Shown here: positions 17,467 through 24,827 of the stretch, one piece after another
Layout: each line of letters starts with the position of its first letter
Position numbering within the stretch: position 1 is the first letter of the stretch
Assembly: GCA_964357255.1 (NCBI GenBank)
Contig: CAYHKQ010000002.1
Coordinates: 5,020 to 69,019, forward strand
Source of the DNA: JBBTIS01 sp038059855
GTDB lineage: Bacteria; Elusimicrobiota; Elusimicrobia; JACQPE01
Length of the DNA: 64,000 bases
Direction: 5' to 3'
The notes under the pieces: model-generated
The model's database searches: none
Told to the model about the DNA's origin: nothing
The model's input: only the letters and a program-made list of their open reading frames with translations
Position numbers and translations under genes: made by a program

Positions 17467-17973
17467 TTAAACTTTTTTCGTTAGGAAGGCTTTAACTCGA
17501 TTGATCAAGTTGGATTTTGTCGCCCCGGACTGCGCGTCCAATGCCTTAGCGCCCTTGCGACTGGCTATGCGCTCAGCGATTTTGACCGCCAGATTCGGAT
17601 TTGCCTGAGCCAATCTTTTCATGCCTTGAGCGGGCACAACAAAAAGCTCAATATCGTTTTTCGCCGTGACCGTGGCGTTGCAAACATCGCCGGTTAAAAT
17701 AGAAATCTCCCCGAACAAGCTCCCCTCGCCGATGGTGACAAGCTTCTCGCGTCCGTTGGAAGTATCGGCCCACACATCAGCCTCCCCCGTGCAAATCATA
17801 TAGGACGCGCCGCATTTCTGGCCTTGCCTAATGATGGTTTGGCCGGCAAAAACGCTCAATGGACTGATCGTCTGGATTAAAACGGACAAATCATCCCCGT
17901 TAAGATCAGTCAAAAAATCAACCGCCTTGAGCTTGTCTCTCAACCATTTAGTTTGCCCGGAAGACATCGCCAT
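17467..17973 (-). CDS. Cyclic-nucleotide-binding-domain protein
   Basis: A 168-residue protein that is essentially one cNMP-binding beta-barrel (residues ~20-130) plus a short basic tail. The phosphate-binding cassette is recognisable (GSLFGEISIL at ~84-93, then NATVTA). The Arg that normally contacts the cyclic phosphate (P-R-A-A-T-V) is replaced by Cys98 (VCNATV), so canonical cAMP binding is doubtful. No HTH follows, so it is not a CRP-type regulator. It is the last gene after the acyl-CoA ligase on the same strand, 12 bp downstream, so probably co-transcribed. Possibly a stand-alone regulatory subunit; partner unknown. Confidence 0.8.
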   Translation of the reverse strand: MAMSSGQTKWLRDKLKAVDFLTDLNGDDLSVLIQTISPLSVFAGQTIIRQGQKCGASYMICTGEADVWADTSNGREKLVTIGEGSLFGEISILTGDVCNATVTAKNDIELFVVPAQGMKRLAQANPNLAVKIAERIASRKGAKALDAQSGATKSNLINRVKAFLTKKV

Positions 17974-17985
17974 ACTTTAATTTTA

Positions 17986-19509
17986 TTACTTGGCGGCCAA
18001 GATTTTAAGATAGTCCTCGCGTAGTTTGAGTTTTTGAATTTTGCCTGTGGCTGTTTTTGGCAAGGCTGGGACAAATTCAACTTTTCTTGGGCATTTATAG
18101 TCGGCCACGAACGCGCGACAATGAACGATGATATCTTTGGGCGCGACGGTTTGGCCATCTTTAAGAACCAGGAAAGCGGCGACCTCTTCCCCCCATCGCT
18201 GATCAGGCAGTCCAATCACCGCGGCTTCGGCCACGGCCGGGTGTTTATATAAAACCCCTTCGATCTCAGCGGGGTAAATATTCTCCCCGGCACGGATGAT
18301 CATTTCCTTTTTGCGGCCGACAATGAAAAAATAGCCGTCCGTATCCTTGTAGCCCAGGTCTCCGGTGTAGAGCCATCCGTCCCGAATCGTTTCGGCCGTG
18401 GCTTGCGGGTTATTGAAATAACCCTTCATGACGTTATCTCCCTTGACGACAATCTCGCCCACCTGGCCGATCGGGGATTCCCCGCCGCTGTCATTGACAA
18501 TTTTCATGGGCTGATGCTCCAAGGGCAGGCCGATGGAGCCTATTTTTCTGGCCCCGTCCCAGGGGTTGACCGAGGAGACGCAAGTGCCTTCGGAAAGGCC
18601 GTAGCCTTCCAAAATTTTAGCCTTAAATTTTTTCTCAAACTGCTCGAAGACCGGGACCGGCATGGGAGCCGCGCCGCAAATACAAAAACGCAAAGAACTT
18701 AAATCATAATTTTGGCTGTCAGGGATATTCAATAACACCGCGTAAAGCGAGGGGACCGCGCTGAAGGCTGTGGCCTTGTAACGGGCCAAGGCCGGCAAAA
18801 ATTCCTTGGGGCTGAATCGCTCCAAAAGAATCATGCTACCCCCGACCGAAAGAGGCCCCAAGGTGGTCACCACCTGGGCATTGACATGAAAGAGGGGCAG
18901 GATGCAGACAAAGCGATCCTGTTCATTCATGAATCGCGGGGCAAATCCCGCCACGTCAAAAAGATAATTCTTATGGGTCAAGACCGCGCCCTTGGGGAAA
19001 CCCGTGGTGCCCGATGTGTAGATGATGGCCGCGGGGTCGCGCGCCTCAACAAGGACTCTCGAGGCCTGGGCATGATTAGCCGCGATTTCCAAGGCCAGTT
19101 CTTTGGGCCTTGCCTCTTGAACGGTTTTCATCCAACGAATTGAGCCGCATTTTTGGCGCATTTGATCGCCAAGATCGCCGAACATCGCCCCCACAACAAA
19201 TCCACCGGCATGGCAGTTGTTGAGCACGAACTCAACCTCGGGCGGTTTAAACGCGGCATTGATGGGAACGGCGATCGCCCCTGCTTTCATAACGCCGAAG
19301 AAAGCGTAGAGAAACTCCGGACAATTAGCCAGCATAATGGCTACGCGGTCTCCTTTCTTGATGCCATTGGCCAGAGCCTCCTGGGCAAACGCGTCCGTGA
19401 TGCGGTCTAACTCCGCAAAACTGATTTCCTGATCGCGAAAGTAAAGAAAAGTTTTAGACGAATGTTTTCCGGCCTGCTCTTTTAACAACTCATTAATAGT
19501 TAAGGGCAT
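17986..19509 (-). CDS. Acyl-CoA ligase (AMP-forming)
   Basis: A 507-residue ANL-superfamily enzyme activating a carboxylic acid to its CoA thioester via an acyl-adenylate. AMP-binding motif IIYTSGTTGFPKG, the EGYGLSEGT motif, YTGDLG and GRKKEMIIRAGENIYPAEIE hinge, and the C-terminal catalytic Lys (TATGKIQK) are all visible. ATG 19509 (MPLTINELL) is preferred over the upstream in-frame codon because AGGAGG lies 6 bases before it. It follows two thiolase-fold and two DUF35 genes on the same strand. Context points to activation of a medium-chain, branched or aromatic acid feeding a beta-oxidation-like sequence; chain specificity is not readable. Confidence 0.9.
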   Translation of the reverse strand: MPLTINELLKEQAGKHSSKTFLYFRDQEISFAELDRITDAFAQEALANGIKKGDRVAIMLANCPEFLYAFFGVMKAGAIAVPINAAFKPPEVEFVLNNCHAGGFVVGAMFGDLGDQMRQKCGSIRWMKTVQEARPKELALEIAANHAQASRVLVEARDPAAIIYTSGTTGFPKGAVLTHKNYLFDVAGFAPRFMNEQDRFVCILPLFHVNAQVVTTLGPLSVGGSMILLERFSPKEFLPALARYKATAFSAVPSLYAVLLNIPDSQNYDLSSLRFCICGAAPMPVPVFEQFEKKFKAKILEGYGLSEGTCVSSVNPWDGARKIGSIGLPLEHQPMKIVNDSGGESPIGQVGEIVVKGDNVMKGYFNNPQATAETIRDGWLYTGDLGYKDTDGYFFIVGRKKEMIIRAGENIYPAEIEGVLYKHPAVAEAAVIGLPDQRWGEEVAAFLVLKDGQTVAPKDIIVHCRAFVADYKCPRKVEFVPALPKTATGKIQKLKLREDYLKILAAK

Positions 19510-19535
19510 TGAACCTCCTAAATTTAGCGATTTTT

Positions 19536-20684
19536 TTAATTCCTGCTTAAAATCCAGACGCAATGAGACTGGCCGGCTAGGCCGTTTTGCCCGTGGGCCA
19601 AAGCGAGCCTGGGCTCGCGGACTTGGGTTGCGGCTTCACCGCGCAATTGAAGCGTGGCCTCGATGATGCGCACTAGGCCGGCCACCAGCGGAGCGCAGGC
19701 TCCCAAACAACCGCCCGAGGGATTAATGGGCAGGGCCCCGGTCGCTTGGGTTTGCCCGCTCTGCAAGAGGCGGCCCCCTTCGCCCTGCGCGCAAAATCCT
19801 AAATTTTCACTCCACAAAAGCTCCTGATGGGCAAAAAACTCGGAAATTTCAGCCACCTGGATTTCCTTGCTTGGTTCGCGCACGCCCGCAACGGCATAGG
19901 CGCGTTGGGCCGCCTCGCTTAAGGAAGGACTCTTCCAAAGCGTCCGCTCGCCAAGCCGGTAGTCTTCAGCCGAGGATCCAACGCCGGCCACCCACGCCGG
20001 ACGCCGGGCCAATTTCTTGGCGAAATTCTCAGACGCCAGAATGATGGCGGCGGCGCCATCGGAAAGAGGCCTGGCTTCTAAAGCGTTAATCGGCGGCGCC
20101 AAATCAGGAGAGTTCATGACCTCGCTAAGGCTCAGCTCTTTTTGATGATGGGCGCAGGGATTTTTGGCCGCATTTTTTCGATTTTTAACCGCGACCCCGG
20201 CGAAATCCTCGCGCGCAAGTCCAAAGCGGCATTGATAAACCTGGGCTTGAAGCGCCGCTGCCGTGACATCGTCCACGCCCAGGGCGCGCTCGAAAATTGG
20301 ATCAAAAAACGCGTTAGTGATCAGCCGATTATCCCCTTCCGATGCTTTGGCATGGGCCACAACCAAGGTGTTTTGGTAGGAACCTGAAAGAATTCTAGTT
20401 AAACCGTAAAGCGCGCCGAGCGTGCCATCGCCCTCTACGGTTGATATATTTTTTCCCCGTCCAAAGGCCGCGCCGGCCGCATCCCCGACTGCCATGGAGG
20501 AAATCGTGCGTCCGTCCCAAAAATCGTTGGACACGGTAACGATATTATCAATGTCCGCGATTTCCAAGCCCGCGTCTTTTAAGGCCCCGGTCGTAACCTC
20601 ATAGACCAAATCCGCGAAGGTTTTGTCCACCCTGGGGGCGGAAAATTTTGTTTGGGCGACTCCGACAATGGCGATGCGTTCCAT
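19536..20684 (-). CDS. Thiolase-fold protein lacking the nucleophile Cys
   Basis: A 382-residue thiolase/SCP-x-like protein. The N-terminal VGVAQTKF and C-terminal INPSGG blocks fix the fold. At the position of the nucleophilic Cys (usually CASG) the sequence is GTLG (within VEGDGTLGALYG). The usual GHPxGATG His loop is replaced by LGACAPLVAG, and the usual NEAFA motif reads SEFFA. So both canonical catalytic residues look absent. It overlaps the DUF35 gene upstream, and DUF35 proteins are known obligate partners of such thiolases in archaeal and beta-oxidation-like complexes. It may be a structural or CoA-binding half of a heteromeric thiolase, or use other residues. Confidence 0.8.
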   Translation of the reverse strand: MERIAIVGVAQTKFSAPRVDKTFADLVYEVTTGALKDAGLEIADIDNIVTVSNDFWDGRTISSMAVGDAAGAAFGRGKNISTVEGDGTLGALYGLTRILSGSYQNTLVVAHAKASEGDNRLITNAFFDPIFERALGVDDVTAAALQAQVYQCRFGLAREDFAGVAVKNRKNAAKNPCAHHQKELSLSEVMNSPDLAPPINALEARPLSDGAAAIILASENFAKKLARRPAWVAGVGSSAEDYRLGERTLWKSPSLSEAAQRAYAVAGVREPSKEIQVAEISEFFAHQELLWSENLGFCAQGEGGRLLQSGQTQATGALPINPSGGCLGACAPLVAGLVRIIEATLQLRGEAATQVREPRLALAHGQNGLAGQSHCVWILSRN

Positions 20685-21148
20685 CAGGGCGCCGGCCTAA
20701 AATATTCAATGTCCAAGATGCTGCCTTTGCGTTCCTCGCGAAAAACAGGAGTAAGCTTCATGCCGGTCTTAAGGTTGCCCAAGGGCGATCCCCCGATCAA
20801 ATGCAACAAGGCCGTGCCGGCGCCGGAGAGCAGAATCAAACCGTAAATGGGTTGCTCGACGGGGTGGACAGGGCTTGGAGCGCGAGCCTGAGTAAAGGCT
20901 ACGAGGGTTCCCTCGGGGCCCACCTCGACCCACTCCTGACACCGGACAAAACAGGCGCCGCAGGTTTTCTTGGGCGGGACATAAACCTTGTTGCATTCGG
21001 GGCAACGAAGTCCCAAGATTTTTTTGTGATCGCGAAGCTGGATCAAAAAATGGCTCCCCACTTCCCCTGCGGACCAGGAATAGGGCACCTTGATCCGGCT
21101 TTCCAGAATTTGCGGTTTGATTTCATTTACCGTGTCCGACGTTTTCAT
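20684..21148 (-). CDS. DUF35 OB-fold/Zn-ribbon protein
   Basis: A 154-residue thiolase partner. The rubredoxin-like zinc ribbon CPECNKVYVPPKKTCGAC (residues ~46-63) has four Cys, followed by an OB-fold (GTLVAFTQ, PYGL-like strand YGLILLSG). In known DUF35 systems it docks on the thiolase and helps shuttle or hold the acyl-CoA. Start overlaps the preceding DUF35 gene by ATGA and its end touches the next thiolase start. The paired duplication (thiolase-DUF35-DUF35-thiolase) suggests each DUF35 serves its neighbour. Confidence 0.9.
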   Translation of the reverse strand: MKTSDTVNEIKPQILESRIKVPYSWSAGEVGSHFLIQLRDHKKILGLRCPECNKVYVPPKKTCGACFVRCQEWVEVGPEGTLVAFTQARAPSPVHPVEQPIYGLILLSGAGTALLHLIGGSPLGNLKTGMKLTPVFREERKGSILDIEYFRPAP

Positions 21149-21612
21149 ATTTTTTCAAAATGCGCTATATCTTGAAGATTGCCGCGTCTTATCTGGGCAA
21201 AAACCGGCGCCACGCGATCGCCGACCCGAAGGCCGCCGCCCTCCGGAATCTTGACGAAATGAAGAAGATTGGTGTCGGCTCCGTCCAAGCGGACAACGCC
21301 ATAGCCGTACGGCACCGGCCTTTTTAAACCGGTTTCAGGATCAAGAAAAGCAAAACGGATAACGGTGAAAGTGGTCAGGGTTCCCTCCGGGCCCACCTCA
21401 ACCCATTCATCCATTCCCTTAAAACAGGGCCCGCATATGAAGCGCGGGGGGACATAAACATTCCGGCAAGACGCGCAACGCACGCCGAAAAAACGGCCGC
21501 GCGATTTTAGTTCTTCCAAAAACCGGCTACCATACAGGCCGATGCTGTAATGGAAAGGCTGTTGAGCCTCGCCGCTCGATATTGTCAAAAGATTAGGGTT
21601 TTTGACTGCCAT
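21145..21612 (-). CDS. DUF35 OB-fold/Zn-ribbon protein (paralogue)
   Basis: A 155-residue paralogue of the gene immediately downstream. The zinc ribbon CASCRNVYVPPRFICGPC has the same four-Cys spacing, and the OB-fold strands (GTLTTFTVI, YGVVRLDG) follow. It overlaps the upstream thiolase gene by 20 bp and the downstream DUF35 gene by 4 bp, implying translational coupling and stoichiometric synthesis. Likely the partner of the thiolase encoded at 21593-22747. Confidence 0.9.
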   Translation of the reverse strand: MAVKNPNLLTISSGEAQQPFHYSIGLYGSRFLEELKSRGRFFGVRCASCRNVYVPPRFICGPCFKGMDEWVEVGPEGTLTTFTVIRFAFLDPETGLKRPVPYGYGVVRLDGADTNLLHFVKIPEGGGLRVGDRVAPVFAQIRRGNLQDIAHFEKI

Positions 21613-22747
21613 AAATCAGAAGATCGGACCAAAAACAACCGCCAAATCCGGTGGACAGCGCCGTTTTAACATCAGGCACCTGCCGCGCTCCGGCCTGGCC
21701 TGAAATCTGAAGCGCGCATTCCGCGGCCCGAATCAGCCCCGTGGCCCCGATAGGATTAGTCGAGATGACTCCGCCTGAGGGATTCATGGGAAGTTCCCCA
21801 CCCATATCCGTGACCCCGTCCCAAATTAACTTAGCGCCCTCGCCGGGCTTGGCCAGTCCTAAAGCCTCGATCCAGGAAAGATTGGCGTAAGAATAAGGCG
21901 TGTACAGTTCCATCACGTCAATTTCTTTTAACGGTTCGCGAATGCCGATTTTCGCGTAGGCTTCCTGCGCGGCCCAGACCAAGGCTTGCAAAGGATAAAA
22001 ATCTATATCCGAAGCATAGGAATAAGGGTGCCGGTTGGCCGTGGCCAAAATCCAGGCCGGTTTGGGACAAATTTTTTCCGCCACGTCTTCGCAGGCATAA
22101 ATCACGGCGCAGGCGCCGTCGGAGCGAGGGCACATGTCCCAGATGTGCAAAGGATCAGACACTAATGGAGAGCGCAATACGTCCTCCACCGCAATTTCTT
22201 TTTTCAAATGGGCATGCGGATTGTTGAGGGCATGCTTGCGATCGCGCACCGCGGCGCGAGCCGCGTCCTTGGGAGTAACGCCGAATTTGGCGCTATAGGC
22301 CGTGGCCTCCAAGGCCAGGCCGGAAATGGCTCCGGCAAATACCATACGATCCCAAACCGGATCAAAGGCCGTGGTAATAGCCGCTGTGGTGTCGGACTCG
22401 GAATTTTTTTCCCAACCAATGACAAGGAGCCTCTTAAAAAGGCCTGATGCCACGAAATGATACCCTGCAATGGCGAGCGTCGAACCCGTGGTGCCGCCCG
22501 TGGTGAGTTTGATCGTGGGTTTGCCCAGCCCGCCGTTGCCGTCGAGGCTCCAGAGCTCGACCCCGTTGATTCCCTCGAAGTGATCCATATTGCCCAGGAT
22601 GACACCGTCAATGTCTTGGCGCTTGAGGTTGGTGTTCGCTAAGGCCCGACTCACGGCCTCATGGATAAGCTCAACGCCCGTGACATCCAGACGCGACCCC
22701 GTATGATCCGTCTGCCCGGAGCCCACAATCGCCACCCGACTGGCCAT
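21593..22747 (-). CDS. Thiolase-fold protein, Cys and His positions substituted
   Basis: A 384-residue thiolase/SCP-x-like protein, first gene of this minus-strand operon. VGSGQTDHTG, NPSGGVI and NPIGATGLIRA mark the fold. The nucleophile loop reads GGTTGST instead of CASGS, and the usual SKGHPIGATG reads STNPIGATG, so Cys and His are both replaced (Gly and Asn). With its DUF35 partner it may form a complex that carries out condensation or cleavage by a variant mechanism, or serves as a non-catalytic subunit. Divergent from an acyl-CoA dehydrogenase across a 68-bp spacer. Confidence 0.82.
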   Translation of the reverse strand: MASRVAIVGSGQTDHTGSRLDVTGVELIHEAVSRALANTNLKRQDIDGVILGNMDHFEGINGVELWSLDGNGGLGKPTIKLTTGGTTGSTLAIAGYHFVASGLFKRLLVIGWEKNSESDTTAAITTAFDPVWDRMVFAGAISGLALEATAYSAKFGVTPKDAARAAVRDRKHALNNPHAHLKKEIAVEDVLRSPLVSDPLHIWDMCPRSDGACAVIYACEDVAEKICPKPAWILATANRHPYSYASDIDFYPLQALVWAAQEAYAKIGIREPLKEIDVMELYTPYSYANLSWIEALGLAKPGEGAKLIWDGVTDMGGELPMNPSGGVISTNPIGATGLIRAAECALQISGQAGARQVPDVKTALSTGFGGCFWSDLLIYGSQKP

Positions 22748-22815
22748 GTTGCATTATAGAAAGCTTGGGGGACCGTTAAGCCAGCCTGCTAAAATTTGTA
22801 AATTTAGACTGTCCA

Positions 22816-23967
22816 ATGGATTTTGAATTAACACCCCAACAAAAAGAGGTGCAACAGGCCTGCCGGGAGTTCGCCCGCAAAAAAATCGCGCCACGGGCGG
22901 CCCATATTGACGAGGCGGATGAATTCCCCCGTGATCTCTTTGTGGAAATGGGACGCCTGGGATATTTGGGACTGACGATCCCGGAGGACTACGGCGGCCT
23001 TGGACTGGATTTCATCACAGCCACGGTCGCAATGGAGGAAATTGCCTGGGCTTCAGCGGGATTGGGGCTGTCCTGGGGAGCCCACTCTTTTCTTTGCGCC
23101 CATAATCTCTATAGCCTTGGCAACGAGGCGCAACGGAAAAAATACCTGCCGCGGCTTTGCTCGGGCGAGTGGATCGGCGCTTTCGCTTTAACCGAACCTG
23201 GGGCCGGTTCGGATTCGACCAATTTGGCCACCAAAGCGATCCAGAAGGACGATCATTGGATTTTAAACGGGAGCAAAATTTTTATCACCAACGGTTCGCT
23301 GGCCAATGTGATCCTGGTTTTTGCCGCCACTCCCCGAAAACCCGGTAGCCAGGGGGCCTCTCTCTTTATTGTGGACAAGGACGCGCCGGGTTTTTCCGTA
23401 AGCAGGGATATTCCCAAGATGGGAACCCGCGGCTCGCCTCTGTCCGAGCTGATTTTTGACAACTGCCGGATACGCCAAGAAAATCTTATCGGCAAGGAAG
23501 GCCGGGGGTTGAGCTACATGTTAAAATCCTTGGACGCTGAACGGGCGCTCCTATCTTCAATCGCGATCGGCGGGGCCCAGATGGGGCTGGATTTCGCTTT
23601 GGATTACGCCAAAAAACGACGCCAGTTTGGGGCCCCGATCGCCAGTTTTCAATTGGTTCAAGAAATGCTGGCCCAAATGGCGACAGAGATCGAGGCGGCG
23701 CGCCTGTTGGTCCGCCAAGCCGCCTGGCGCTTGGACCAAAAACTTAATTTAAACCGCCAGGCTTCCATCGCCAAGCTTTTCGTCTCCCAAATGGTGATGC
23801 GCGTGGCCCAGCAGGCCATGCAAGTCTTAGGCGGCTACGGCTATTGCAAGGAATTTCCGGTGGAACGATTCATGAGAGACGCGGCTCTCATGAGCCTGGG
23901 GGCCGGAACCAGCGAAATTCAAAAGCTCATCATTGCCCGCGATCTCATCAAAGAAAACGGCCGCTAA
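22816..23967 (+). CDS. Acyl-CoA dehydrogenase (catalytic Glu on helix G)
   Basis: A 383-residue FAD enzyme making enoyl-CoA. LTEPGAGSDS and WILNGSKIFITNG are family signatures, as is the C-terminal GTSEIQKLIIARDL. The C-terminal YEGT Glu used by medium- and short-chain enzymes is replaced here (LGAGTSEI). Glu242 in SLDAER sits where isovaleryl- and long-chain-type enzymes place their base, so the enzyme should be active and of that subtype. It diverges from the thiolase-DUF35-ligase operon, with which it probably shares a pathway. Its end overlaps the convergent nickel permease gene by 4 bp. Confidence 0.92.
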   Translation: MDFELTPQQKEVQQACREFARKKIAPRAAHIDEADEFPRDLFVEMGRLGYLGLTIPEDYGGLGLDFITATVAMEEIAWASAGLGLSWGAHSFLCAHNLYSLGNEAQRKKYLPRLCSGEWIGAFALTEPGAGSDSTNLATKAIQKDDHWILNGSKIFITNGSLANVILVFAATPRKPGSQGASLFIVDKDAPGFSVSRDIPKMGTRGSPLSELIFDNCRIRQENLIGKEGRGLSYMLKSLDAERALLSSIAIGGAQMGLDFALDYAKKRRQFGAPIASFQLVQEMLAQMATEIEAARLLVRQAAWRLDQKLNLNRQASIAKLFVSQMVMRVAQQAMQVLGGYGYCKEFPVERFMRDAALMSLGAGTSEIQKLIIARDLIKENGR

Positions 23968-24722
23968 AATTTCAACCCGGATTGGTAAATAACAAAAATT
24001 CCAAAGAGAAGGCTCAATGCCCCTGTGCCGAGAATTAAAAATCGTTCCAGGCCAATCCACCTGCGAACCAAATGCGACACGGAAAATTCGAACAAAGCGC
24101 TCATTGTCATCATTCCCATCATAGATCCCAAACTAAAAATTACCAGATAAAAAATTCCGGCGCGTGGATTAGGCAAGGCGCTCAACACTAAAAGCGCCAC
24201 AGCCGCGCTTCCGGCCAAGCCGTGAACGATCCCGACGATAACTGCCCGCAGGGCTTGAAAAATCCCGATCCCATGAATCCATCGGTCAATCAAAGTGAAA
24301 GAAATCTCATGGAAATGCCAGTGAGCATGGGGGCCCTGCGCGGAAACCGGATCAATTTCATGACAATGTTCAGGGTGTTCGGGGTCGTGCTCGTGCTCAT
24401 GCCCAGGCAGGCTGATCAGGCCCAAGCCCTTGCCCTTAAGGTTGGCCACGCCCAAAATCACCAAAACCACGCCCACTAAAAATTCCAGCGCCAAGCCCAC
24501 GCGCGGCGCGATATGCACCTTAAAGACAATGATCGCGGCGCCGACTAGAAAAATCGTGACGGTATGCCCCAACCCCCAAAATGCCCCCAGAATCCAAGCG
24601 CGTCCTAATTTTTTGTAGCGCGCCATCATCGCGGTCACGGCCACCACATGATCCGCGACCGTAGCATGGCGCAAGCCCAAAAGAAAACCCATAACAAGGA
24701 TGGAAAAAAAGCGCGTTTCCAT
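23964..24722 (-). CDS. NiCoT-family Ni2+/Co2+ permease
   Basis: A 252-residue inner-membrane protein with about six hydrophobic segments. The nickel/cobalt signature H-x4-D-H is present in the first helix (RHATVADH). A long His/Glu-rich loop (GHEHEHDPEHPEHCHE around residues 106-121, then HAHWHFHE) separates the two halves and probably gathers metal. A UreH-like assignment is also possible; selectivity for Ni over Co is not readable. No hydrogenase or urease genes lie in the window, so the consumer is elsewhere. Confidence 0.88.
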   Translation of the reverse strand: METRFFSILVMGFLLGLRHATVADHVVAVTAMMARYKKLGRAWILGAFWGLGHTVTIFLVGAAIIVFKVHIAPRVGLALEFLVGVVLVILGVANLKGKGLGLISLPGHEHEHDPEHPEHCHEIDPVSAQGPHAHWHFHEISFTLIDRWIHGIGIFQALRAVIVGIVHGLAGSAAVALLVLSALPNPRAGIFYLVIFSLGSMMGMMTMSALFEFSVSHLVRRWIGLERFLILGTGALSLLFGIFVIYQSGLKF

Positions 24723-24827
24723 TCCTAGAGTATAAAAAAATTTGGCAACGGCTCAAGTTTACGGAATTGCCAACGATGGTTCTGCGGAATAATTGGGGGT
24801 TGATTTATCGGCCCAATGACGAATGAG

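Noticed and set aside
20648..21175. Long plus-strand frame over the DUF35/thiolase boundary
   Set aside because: Antisense to two well-supported overlapping genes.
23900..23967. Loss of the catalytic Glu in the acyl-CoA dehydrogenase (LGAGT for YEGT)
   Set aside because: Explained by the isovaleryl/long-chain type in which the base is on helix G; Glu242 in LDAER fits.
24741..24776. TTGGCAA...TTGCCAA dyad between the molybdopterin and nickel permease genes
   Set aside because: Short arms with a long loop; could be a chance dyad, no T tract and no known operator match.
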